Below are positions 1 to 8,855 of a DNA stretch of 34,042 nt, piece by piece. The notes under the pieces were generated by a model. That model searched no databases. It was not told where the DNA came from and was given only the letters and a program-made list of their open reading frames with translations. Within the stretch, counting starts at the first letter, position 1, and each line of letters begins with the position of its first letter. Position numbers and translations under genes: made by a program. Origin of the DNA: Aculops lycopersici (taxonomy: Eukaryota > Arthropoda > Arachnida > Trombidiformes > Eriophyidae); assembly GCA_015350385.1 (NCBI GenBank), contig WNKI01000002.1:724792-758833 (forward strand). Direction: 5' to 3'.

Positions 1-2842
1 AGAGAGAGAGGCGAGCTCCCAATCGAAGCTCTAGTTTATCCTTCGTCGGCGTCGGCGTCGCCTCACCCGCCGACAGCTAGCTAAATTTTGCACTAATGAC
101 GCCGTCAGCTTGAGCCCCGCCGTCGTCCTCGTCACCGACTCCTCTTTTACTTCCAGCGGCCAGCGCCAGCTTGTTGGCCTTTTGGCTCGCAAACAACATA
201 ACAAGTAGCGCAAAGTGATGACGACAATGACGACGAGAGCATGCAAAATTTGGCCTAAATTTTGGCCCCTCTTCTCGTCATGGTAGCTAATAAAGGCACC
301 AACAACAAACTTGCACTTGACCTAAGGAGATGACTAGTAGACAACAAACTGTTTGCTCGTCGACTGGTTCGTCTTGTGTCACTGGAATTAATTTGCCTTT
401 CCGTTTGGTCACCTCTCGTCGTTGCGGCCGATGGTACGGCTCATTAATCAGATTTTCTCTAGCCTCCGACGCTTCAATTGACACCTTGTCGTTTTGCTCC
501 CTCTCGTCGTTCACTTGAGCCATGCACGAGTTCACCTGCTCGACTCCACCCGCACGAGACAACAAAAAACTTACACGCGTTTCCGTTTCCTGTTTGGCAG
601 CAAAAATTGAATAGGCAAAATAACAACGACATTATGGAGCGGAGGTGACTCTAGGCGCCAAAATATGACGTGTCGTGAGTGTATGTAGGCAATACGCGTG
701 GTTATAGCGAAGGGGAAAAATTGATTGATTGGATTCATTGGCGGCACCATTTGTGCCGCTTCCAATTTCGCTGCCTTCACGATTGAAAGTCTATGAAGAG
801 AGGGACTCTCCCTCTCACATCCCACCGTGAACATAACGTTGTAAATATCAAGCCAACAATCCAACGAGAAAGCGATCGAGCTTGATATTATGAAACGATG
901 GGCCAACACATTCATAGTGTCATTGCCCCCCCTTACAATTTCAAAGGCGAGCAAATAACGCTTAGCTCTCGAGGTGAATGATGAAGACATCTACTGAAAA
1001 CCCGGAGAATTCTCGAGATTCTCGGTTTAGGCGGCAATCCCCTGGCGTTTGGGAAACGAGAGACTAACGGAAAATAAACGGAAAATAAAACGACCTCGAG
1101 ACTTCAGGTTAACAAGAGGCCAGCAGCGAAGACATAGAAGGTCCCACTTCCGGTGTCATTATATCGCCACTTGTGCACTCGTTAAGCCGTTACCGTTGCG
1201 CGACCATCACCTTTACTACAACAACCACTACTAGCGCCGCCCCTGCAAAGTCCCTCGAGTTCTCGGCCGACAGACTCGACTAAAGGAGTCCCTCTAGTTC
1301 TTCCGGGCGATTAGATTGCAGCTAACAGTCCAGTCGAGTCGTTATCGTCTCGCTAGTTCCTGGCAAACTTACCGGCTTTGGGCAAAACCTGAACTAAACT
1401 AGCTTCTCAGGAGCACCGTCGAGCTGGTGGTCATCGAGTGTGTAGTTCGACGAGTTTGTCGTCTTGCCGTTTAAAGTTTGGCCAGCTATCTCATTTCGTC
1501 TCAACCAGAATCCAACTCAACGAGCTAACTGAGCCATCCAACTCTAGACCGGCTAGCCAGCCAGCAAACGGGTGAGTTAGTTAGCCGGCTTCCCATTTGA
1601 TGGTGAACTCGCACGCACAATTTATCGTTGCTCTTATTGCTCTTAGTGAGGTTGGTGGTCGGGGTTGTCGTTGTTGTTGTTGTCGTCGTTGTAGTTGCTG
1701 CTGCAGCCTTTGTTAGTAGAGAGAGACCCAAAGGCAACCTCTGAGAACGACAGCAACAACAACGACGGCGACAACAATATTTAAGTTTTCCACAATAAGG
1801 CAAACACAATGGCCTCTCTATCTACCTCCCGATTGCTCCAGTTTTCAGTGTTCGTTTGGTTTCCTTTACAACATTTCCACCTCAACAACCGCGAAAAAGT
1901 GGGCGTTTACTTTAAAGTCTCCACCAGTCAACTGGCATCAACTCTTTGCAAGTGTAAGCGAGCGAGCAAAGCCAAAAACCACGACCTTTGCCACACGCAC
2001 TCTCACCTGCGAGCGCAGCTCTTTTCGATCCAAGTCATTAAGCAGCCTCGCTTTTGCGGCGTTTGGTCAAAACCAAGCAACCAAAAACCATAGCTTTGCA
2101 TAGTGGTTGACCGAAATAAACTAGTTGAGTTTATTTGGTGCATCCAGGAAACAGACTGTAACCTGAAAACTGAGCAAAACGAAGAGGCAACATGATACCA
2201 GCATCTGTTTTTGATATCTTTACACTGATATCATTGCAAATTTTCTGCACATTACAGTAGGCTCAAAAGTTGCGGAGCCACTCAACGGTACACTCAACCA
2301 AGACTACGATGAGTGATTACCTTTGTTACCTGCCGCTCGCGGCACCGTCCCCTGTGTTGCTTGATGATCCAAATGCACTCAATACGCAGCTACACTTTTG
2401 CGCACGACTGTAGTTGCCGACCACCAGTTGCTGCTACCCAGTGGAATCAGATTAACCACCAGAGTGAGTGACCACAAGAACTGCTTGGCCCCAATGGAGG
2501 CCGTGTGTGAGATAGATGGACGCGCAAGTGGATATTATTTCCATATATAGCGTACAATGATACCACTGCCACTTCCATTGTGCTGCCTGTATTTTCTCGC
2601 ACTGCCTCTGCAGCAGTCGGTCAAAACTGAGGCCCTGCTTGTACACTCTCTGTTTGCGCGGTTGCTGGACGCGCTGGTCCCTCGAGCCTCAGGTTGCCAT
2701 TCCGACGGTCAACTGGTGATTTTACTCGAGTTCAAATGTTTGGGTTCATACTTTACCTGCACCATTTGCCTCCGCATGTAAATATTATCACTTATCTTCA
2801 TTAGGAACTCTATTTTAAATATTGATTTTCAAATTCTGACCA
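1..2842. other. Gene-free upstream region rich in simple sequence
   Basis: No ORF here resembles a protein I know, and the short open frames are low-complexity (Arg, Thr or Cys runs). Visible structure is limited to a purine run at 1-10, a CGTCGG-type run near 43-60, and TTG/GTC-type trinucleotide runs near 1660-1700 and 1745-1775. It lies upstream of the TTC28-like gene and probably holds its promoter, 5' UTR and possibly a leader intron, but I cannot place a TATA box, transcription start or splice pair with confidence. Confidence 0.5.
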
Positions 2843-5824
2843 ATGATAATGCAAGCAACAAAAGCTCAGTCACTCCATTCGCCGGGCAGCAAGAGCTGTA
2901 GACCCCAACAACAAAATGGAGCCGCACCGGTCGGCGGCTCGACGAGCTCTAACGGCAATGGAAAATCTGACTCTCTGGCCCAGAGAGTAATGGAAGCCTC
3001 AAATGGAGTTACGACAAATTGTTTGAAAAAGACAGACTCAAACACGAGCAACAAAAACAACAAGCTCGGAGATCGGCCACCAAGTCCGCTAAACATCGAG
3101 GAGATTGACAGTCTTACAAGACGAGCGGCCAAGTTGACGGTGGAGGTCAACAATAGTAGCATCGACAAAGTGGGTGATCCGAATAACAATAGCAACAATA
3201 AAAGAAGCCAGCAGAATAAGCAGCTAGCAGGTGTCAAGGATGCAACGAGCTCGAGTTCGCCCTCTTTGTTGCTAGATGGTGAACCCATAAGTCCAACAAC
3301 CTTACAAGCAACTTCCTCTAGTGGCACCCAACCAAACTCTTTCAACTCTCTCAACATGGCCCTTGAAGGTAGCACTTTGGTGGCAGGTAATGAGAGCGTG
3401 TTCAAGCAGGCGATCATATCTACCAAATCAGCAACTTCAAATGTGAACACTAACGACGTTAAGGGAACCCGACAAGGAATAGTGAAGCATCTAGAGTTTG
3501 ACTCGGGACCAAGAATCTCGCTTGACACTAGAGTTCCGCACCCATCTAAAGCTAACGAGTTTGCGTCAACCAATATAGTGGCCAACGAGGAGGTTAGTTA
3601 TTATAATGAGGCTGCAGGTCTTACATTGAAAAAAGAGACGACAAAAGCGGAACAACAGAAAGCAACAAAGTTGAGTGTCGTCGTGAATGGCGATCAGAGC
3701 GGTCTACGCAAACAGGTGTCAAATGGTGGCAGTAGCCATAGATCTATCAATCTTAAACTAGAACAACAACAGAGTCGAGGAGAATACATGAATGCATCGC
3801 TCGAGGATGATTATGCAACTAGATATGATAATGCTCTAATGTTGGACGAGAGCGAAGAGCGACCATATGAGCAGGCAAACGAGCAGAGTTCTCATAATGA
3901 AACTAGCGACTCAAAGACCAGATATGAAGATCTGATTGGATGCTCAATGTCTACACCCAACAGTCCAAAGGCAAAGTCGGCACCAGCAACTCCATGCAAT
4001 GTGACACCCACTGCATTCCATCAGAATACTTCACATTTGAACTCTATGTTGCACCCAAGTCCAGCAAACACATTGCCGCCAGATATAAGGAAGAACATCT
4101 CGTCTACCTGTCGCGTCTTGCCAGTGGGCGCCACAATGAACCCCCGCCAACAGCATCAAGTGGCCGTTGGGTCGGAGTATTTGGACGAGTTGCTGAAAAG
4201 GGGACAGAGTTTGTTGGATGCTAACGAGTACCAGAATGCAATTGGTCTGTTTACTCAGTGCATCGAATTGGCCAAGAGCGAAAACTTCCCTTACTTGGAG
4301 AGAAACTTCAAAGTTTATAGCCAAAGAGCTGAAGCCTACTACAAGATGGGCAATTTCGATGGAGCAATCGATGACTCGAGAGCGGCGAGAGATTTAAATC
4401 CAAACTACACGCAAGCTTACTACTTGCAAGGTCAAGCTCAACTTCAAATTGGACAACATGCAGATGCCTTGGCCTCATTCTCTTTTGGACTCACTAGGGA
4501 TACAACAAATGAAAGCTTGTTCCAAGCTCTTGTTGAGGCGGCTCGGAAGTCAAGTTTTAGCAAGGGATTCGAGCCAAAGTACGAGAAGCTGAGATCTATG
4601 CATCTAGCTGACAAACCGTTTGTTGTGGTCTCTGTTCTGGGTCAGGAGCTCATCATACAAGGTCATCCCCGACATGCGATAGTTATACTAGAATCGGCTC
4701 TCAAATTGGGGCCCGAGAATAATAAGAAGTTTCGAGGTTCAGTTTTGGCCTCAATTGCATACGCTTATTGCACAACTAGAGATTATGAGAAAGCACTTGT
4801 TAATATGCAAGCAGAATTGGATTTAGAAAGGGATCTTGAGGATGTCAATGGTCAGTGTAGGGTTTTAAGTAATATTGGGTACATTTATTACAAGATGCGC
4901 AAGTTTGATAAGAGTCTCGAGTCGCATAGGAGACAGATGACTTTAGCTATGAGAGCTCAGTTGTTTCAACAAGTGGCCATTGCCTTGAATGCTCTGGGTC
5001 ATATTCATGTAGCTAGAAATGATTTTAGAAGCGCAATTACAAGTCACACAAGGTGTCTAGAGATATTGAGGCAACTCAATGAGGACGAGCTATCTCAAGC
5101 CAAAGAGTTGTTGGCCATTGGACATGTCCACTGTATGTTAAATGAATTTAGAGCTGCCAAGGAGAAATATGACGAAGCCATTGGAATCATTGAGATGGCT
5201 AGGGATCACTGTAGGCCCGAGGATTACTATTACGCAATGATAATGGCCTACTTCAATTTGGGCTACTTGGCCCTCAAGTGTCAGTCGTTTCAAGACGCCA
5301 AATTGTGCTACCTCAAAGTGATCGAAAAGGCAGCTAATCTCTCGTATCCTAGGCAAACTATTGTGGAGATGCGAGCTTGTAATGGCCTGGGTCATGCCCA
5401 TAGGTTATTCAAAAACTTTGAGGGTGCTCTTAGCTGGTTCGACAGGCAAAGAAAGTTAGCCGAGCAGTTAAAGGATCTTCAGGGCCAGAGCCAAGCCTTG
5501 TGCAATCTCGGCATGACCTATCAACACTTCAAAAACTATAAGGCAGCCTGGGATATGTTTGAGACCAATCAGCATTTGGCAAGCCAAGACCATCTACTCA
5601 AGGCTTATGCATACAGTTACATCGGTAGCATGTACTTCCTGGAGTCACGATATACTGAAGCTCTCCAAAATTACGAAACATCCAAGAATCTTTTCACTAA
5701 ATTGGAATACTGCACCGCCGAAACAAAGACTGTGGATCTTAACATGGCCGCAGTTAGTGAGCGACTTGGAAGTCACATCGAGTTACCGAATGTTACAAAT
5801 CAAAAGAAGGTCATAATGGCTTAA
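2843..5824 (+). CDS. TTC28-like tetratricopeptide repeat protein without CHAT domain
   Basis: This is a 993-residue intronless ORF. Residues 1-440 are Ser/Asn/Gln-rich and look disordered. From about residue 443 to the end there is a continuous array of TPR helices with the usual small and aromatic positions (for example AEAYYKMGNFDGAIDDSRAA and ALCNLGMTYQHFKNYKAAWD). A conserved linker with PFVVVSVLGQEL is characteristic of TTC28, a scaffold linked in vertebrates to the cytokinesis midzone and Aurora B. Vertebrate TTC28 is about 2,400 residues, with many more TPRs and a C-terminal CHAT domain; here the ORF stops after roughly ten TPRs and no CHAT is seen. The ATG at 2843 is followed by another in-frame ATG two codons later. 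TPR assignment is firm; TTC28 orthology is inferred from the N-terminal TPR block. Confidence 0.8.
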   Translation: MIMQATKAQSLHSPGSKSCRPQQQNGAAPVGGSTSSNGNGKSDSLAQRVMEASNGVTTNCLKKTDSNTSNKNNKLGDRPPSPLNIEEIDSLTRRAAKLTVEVNNSSIDKVGDPNNNSNNKRSQQNKQLAGVKDATSSSSPSLLLDGEPISPTTLQATSSSGTQPNSFNSLNMALEGSTLVAGNESVFKQAIISTKSATSNVNTNDVKGTRQGIVKHLEFDSGPRISLDTRVPHPSKANEFASTNIVANEEVSYYNEAAGLTLKKETTKAEQQKATKLSVVVNGDQSGLRKQVSNGGSSHRSINLKLEQQQSRGEYMNASLEDDYATRYDNALMLDESEERPYEQANEQSSHNETSDSKTRYEDLIGCSMSTPNSPKAKSAPATPCNVTPTAFHQNTSHLNSMLHPSPANTLPPDIRKNISSTCRVLPVGATMNPRQQHQVAVGSEYLDELLKRGQSLLDANEYQNAIGLFTQCIELAKSENFPYLERNFKVYSQRAEAYYKMGNFDGAIDDSRAARDLNPNYTQAYYLQGQAQLQIGQHADALASFSFGLTRDTTNESLFQALVEAARKSSFSKGFEPKYEKLRSMHLADKPFVVVSVLGQELIIQGHPRHAIVILESALKLGPENNKKFRGSVLASIAYAYCTTRDYEKALVNMQAELDLERDLEDVNGQCRVLSNIGYIYYKMRKFDKSLESHRRQMTLAMRAQLFQQVAIALNALGHIHVARNDFRSAITSHTRCLEILRQLNEDELSQAKELLAIGHVHCMLNEFRAAKEKYDEAIGIIEMARDHCRPEDYYYAMIMAYFNLGYLALKCQSFQDAKLCYLKVIEKAANLSYPRQTIVEMRACNGLGHAHRLFKNFEGALSWFDRQRKLAEQLKDLQGQSQALCNLGMTYQHFKNYKAAWDMFETNQHLASQDHLLKAYAYSYIGSMYFLESRYTEALQNYETSKNLFTKLEYCTAETKTVDLNMAAVSERLGSHIELPNVTNQKKVIMA

Positions 5825-6373
5825 TCGTTGAGTCGAGTTATATTAAAGCACGTAAAAACCAAACAGATTGTGTATAAGTTTCAACAGTTTTAATGATTGA
5901 CTCTCGCCTGTAGCTAATGTTTCAGCTAAAGAAGGAATACAAAGTTTTGTCTCATTTATGCTTGTCGTTGAGAGTACTTCCATATCGGAATCGATAGAAA
6001 GATATCTTGAGTCTCTTGGGGATATTATTGGTAGTAATAATTGTAATTATAACAAATTTGCATCTAGGTAGACACTTAGTTTGGGATTTTCTAATACGGG
6101 AATAGCTTCTTGTTTTATCAGTCATACCCACCAGGAAATTAGAATTCAACTATATTTCACTTTTGCATCTTTGACCACTAGTCGACACATCTTCGATCAT
6201 ATTGGCTTCATGAGGCTGTATCGACGGCGCCCAACTGAGTGATCTTCACTTGCATCTATCTAGAAGGTTCAACCTTCACCGGGGATTACTGTATCACAGT
6301 CTAGCTAACAAGCTTGACAATTTGTGTTGGTATGCATAATCAATATTTGATTGAAAGATTTTCACTTCTACTA
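5825..6373. other. Convergent intergenic region
   Basis: This stretch separates the 3' ends of the TTC28-like gene (+) and the TMEM184-like gene (-). It holds both 3' UTRs and no coding signal I trust. A short imperfect palindrome (GAAGGTT-C-AACCTTC) lies near 6264-6278. Confidence 0.4.
5842..5847 (+). terminator. Poly(A) signal ATTAAA of the TTC28-like gene
   Basis: ATTAAA lies 18 bases after the stop codon, the closest poly(A) signal variant to this gene. It supports the protein truly ending at 5824. Confidence 0.45.
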
Positions 6374-8023
6374 CTAATCAAACTTGATTGTTGGTTCATC
6401 GAACTTTATCAAACCTTGATCTGGGGAAGGGCTTTGTTGGCTGGCTGTGATTCTTGCTGTTGTGGTTGGGCTACCAGTAGCTGGGGTTGTAGAGGTAATG
6501 ATTGAGCTAGAGTTGGCCTGTGACAAGAATGGGTTTGATGCAGTGCTAGTTGTTGGTATTTTCTCAAACTTTCTAGGTTGGTGAGTTGGTGTCATAAGAT
6601 CGATTTCGTCTAACAAATCAGAGTTTATATCACCTGGTTTGTTCTGTTTGTTGCCTAGTTCATCATCCGATAAACCGATCAAATTCTTCGCTGGCTCAGT
6701 TCGGGTCACTGCAATAGGCTCATCTTGATGGGCTGTCTCGAGATCACTTCTCTCAAAATCCATGTCTACCATCTTCTCCTCGCCCTGGTAATATTGATCG
6801 CCGCTATTGTCTTGCATGTGGTCTTCATCGCCCGTTGAATCTTTCTTTGATCTATGGTGGGAATTGTTATTTGGTTGATGACTGGAATTATATTGAGTAT
6901 ACTGTTGGTATTGGGGATGAAAGTTGTGAATGGCATCTGTCATAATATCTCTTGGGTTCACGGTCTCCTTTAGACTATTGGAAATACTTTGCATTGTTAC
7001 AGAGCCATGACGATCGTTACTATAGCAATAGATTTCAAATGGAAACGCATATCTGAATGCAATGGCAGCGAAGAACATCTCGATACTAATAAAAAAGTTC
7101 TGATAACCAGCCGCAACGGCACCATACGAGATCTCAGGTGACAATGGTTCTAGATAGCCTAGTTTTTGTAATATGGCAAACAGGCAGCCTTGCCAGAATG
7201 AAAGGAAGATGATTGACTTGACTGTCAAAAACTTCAATACGGGTTCATATGGAGCTAATAGACCCTTTGTTGCTTGATAGAATAAGTATAATCCATAGAG
7301 AGCGAGCGAGACACTTATGTTGTAGATTATTGTTATGTAGAAATAACTGCTACCAAAACTCCAATCGCCGTCTTTGTATCGGTTTGTCGCTTGTAGGTAG
7401 AGAACTAGGATTGACATCAGTGGTTTCACGAAACAAAACTGTAAGGTTGCTTGCTTGCAAAATCTAAGAAACTCAATGGTGTAACTCTTGTTACCCAAAC
7501 AACAAGTTCCATAATACCAATTCGTCTTAATTGGCTTCCCTCGAAGCTCTGACATGATGTTGCCCTCGCCCCCTAGGTATTCGTAGCAAAGGCTCATAAA
7601 ATTGTAGATGACAAAAGCCTCGTACCAGTCCTTGAAGCTATCAAAGTAAACATAAACATCCTTGTTCACGTAGAGCAACGATAACCATGAGTCAAAACCA
7701 AACATGGGAACAATAAATAATATTCTCACTATGTAACGTTGCTCAGACGGCATTGTGGAAAACTTGAGATGCATGTAGATGTGATGGCTAGTAATCAATA
7801 TTGCAGACCATACGAATAGACTAGCAAACAGTTGGGCAGTTGCTGATTGCAAAAAGTAGTGCTCCGGATCCATTGGTTCCGAAGGGGTTGTGCTATTTGT
7901 TGGTATCGCGAATGATGGCATAACTGTGGTGGTTCCATTTGCAACTAGACCTAGATTATTAGTACTACCTCCACTACCAGATGCTATGGTAGTGGAACTT
8001 GTTGTTGATGTATCTAATAACAT
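6374..8023 (-). CDS. TMEM184 family multipass membrane protein
   Basis: The 549-residue intronless ORF belongs to the TMEM184 / organic solute transporter alpha family (Pfam Solute_trans_a). Family signatures are very clear: FDSWLSLLYVN, a YEAFVIYNFMSLCYEYLGGE block, the LRFCKQATLQFCFVKPLM segment and the VKSIIFLSFWQG helix. An N-terminal Ser/Thr-rich segment with an NST glycosylation site (about residues 1-60) precedes seven or so hydrophobic helices (about 60-330). The last 200 residues are polar, His/Asn/Ser-rich and probably cytosolic. Human TMEM184 proteins act in endomembrane trafficking and receptor-like roles that remain loosely defined. The gene is divergent from COX6C, 420 bp away. 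Its 5' part and upstream region are duplicated at 16347-16834. Confidence 0.93.
   Translation of the reverse strand: MLLDTSTTSSTTIASGSGGSTNNLGLVANGTTTVMPSFAIPTNSTTPSEPMDPEHYFLQSATAQLFASLFVWSAILITSHHIYMHLKFSTMPSEQRYIVRILFIVPMFGFDSWLSLLYVNKDVYVYFDSFKDWYEAFVIYNFMSLCYEYLGGEGNIMSELRGKPIKTNWYYGTCCLGNKSYTIEFLRFCKQATLQFCFVKPLMSILVLYLQATNRYKDGDWSFGSSYFYITIIYNISVSLALYGLYLFYQATKGLLAPYEPVLKFLTVKSIIFLSFWQGCLFAILQKLGYLEPLSPEISYGAVAAGYQNFFISIEMFFAAIAFRYAFPFEIYCYSNDRHGSVTMQSISNSLKETVNPRDIMTDAIHNFHPQYQQYTQYNSSHQPNNNSHHRSKKDSTGDEDHMQDNSGDQYYQGEEKMVDMDFERSDLETAHQDEPIAVTRTEPAKNLIGLSDDELGNKQNKPGDINSDLLDEIDLMTPTHQPRKFEKIPTTSTASNPFLSQANSSSIITSTTPATGSPTTTARITASQQSPSPDQGLIKFDEPTIKFD
7614..7999. repeat. Duplication segment 1, donor side (pairs with 16347-16732)
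   Basis: These 386 bases, covering the 5' coding part of the TMEM184-like gene, recur without indels at 16347-16732. I count six differences by eye, about 98.4% identity. Confidence 0.95.
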
Positions 8024-8443
8024 ATTTGGCTTTATAATATCATATAATATGATTTATGTCTAATTTAGGGATGTAAAGTTCGGTCAATAAAGGTGGATAT
8101 AAATAATGAATTCTGTTATGGAATGTGTTTTGATAAAGTAACAATTTTGCAATAGGACTTTATTTTGTGCACTGATTTCAGCGCACTAATCATTCAAAAG
8201 GGGAAAACATAAGCCGTTGAGAGGGGGAGGTAGATCAAAAGCCAGCAGCAGCTGGGTCAAAGGCGCTCAGAAGCGAGATCTGCAGTAAGCGAAGCACACG
8301 AAAGGCGTGCAATTGAAGAAAATTTGTTTTGCTTGCAACAACGAGTTTACAAAGGTCATTTCTCGTATTGATGACTATCTCTTAGCCTCAGGGTTCATAA
8401 AAATATTAATCAATAATTCTATTATCAAAACAGCATCCTCAAG
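8024..8443. promoter_or_regulatory. Divergent promoter region between the TMEM184-like and COX6C genes
   Basis: This 420-bp head-to-head gap must carry the start sites of both genes. I see no strong TATA box. The part 8172-8274 is duplicated at 16731-16834; the piece between 8000 and 8171 is missing from the copy. Confidence 0.45.
8172..8274. repeat. Duplication segment 2, donor side (pairs with 16731-16834)
   Basis: About 103 bases of non-coding DNA upstream of the TMEM184-like gene recur directly after segment 1 at the second locus, with about ten differences and a one-base length change. Both segments share CT at the join. Confidence 0.88.
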
Positions 8444-8668
8444 ATGTCTGCAAAACCAAACCTCAGAAATATAGGAAAAAGGCAGTGGGGTCTAGGACTG
8501 GGCCTTAGTCTTATAGCATCAGCGGCCTTTGCTGTCTGGTTCAAGTACAATGTTCTCGAAGCCAGAAAGGAAAGATACAAGAGATTTCACGAGACCTATG
8601 ACGATGAGGCCAATTATCAAGCAATGAAGCGAGCTGGAGTGTTCAAGGGTTTCGAATGGTCACCGTGA
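8444..8668 (+). CDS. COX6C: Cytochrome c oxidase subunit 6C
   Basis: The 74-residue protein has the size and layout of metazoan COX6C (cyclope in Drosophila), a small nuclear-encoded subunit of respiratory complex IV in the inner mitochondrial membrane. A short basic N-terminus is followed by a single membrane helix (about residues 17-35, rich in Gly, Leu and Ala), then a charged tail. The tail has the family pattern ARKERYKRFHETYDDEANYQ and ends with a conserved MKRAGVFKGF-type motif. The start is the first ATG of the ORF. It is single-exon. It converges on the exoribonuclease gene, with 187 bp between stop codons. A second copy of this locus was deleted from the duplicated block near 16834. 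Confidence 0.93.
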   Translation: MSAKPNLRNIGKRQWGLGLGLSLIASAAFAVWFKYNVLEARKERYKRFHETYDDEANYQAMKRAGVFKGFEWSP

Positions 8669-8730
8669 AGATATCAAGCAAAAGAAACTCTTTACAGTTA
8701 TGTTTAACCTTATATGTTACAATAGCAAAA

Positions 8731-8736
8731 ATTAAA
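8731..8736 (+). terminator. Poly(A) signal ATTAAA of COX6C
   Basis: ATTAAA lies 63 bases downstream of the COX6C stop, before the converging gene's own signal. Confidence 0.5.
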
Positions 8737-8812
8737 GTCATTTAGGATACACACATGTAAATCGAAACCAAAACAAACAATCATATTGATGATGATAATG
8801 GTGATTCTTAAA

Positions 8813-8818
8813 TTTATT
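8813..8818 (-). terminator. Poly(A) signal AATAAA of the exoribonuclease gene
   Basis: On the minus strand, a canonical AATAAA lies about 38 bases past the stop codon. This supports the shortened protein end at 8856 as the natural one. Confidence 0.65.
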
Positions 8819-8855
8819 GTCTGTTGCTCTCAAGTTGCGAGAATTTCATGAAGAA

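Noticed and set aside
31..2093. Several 60-140 codon frames in the first 2 kb
   Set aside because: Their products are Arg, Thr or Cys runs from trinucleotide repeats or have no domain features, and several begin only at non-ATG codons.
2866..3585. Long open frame on the minus strand (239 codons) inside the TTC28-like gene
   Set aside because: It is antisense to the low-complexity Ser/Asn coding region, Leu-rich by complement, and has no recognisable domain.
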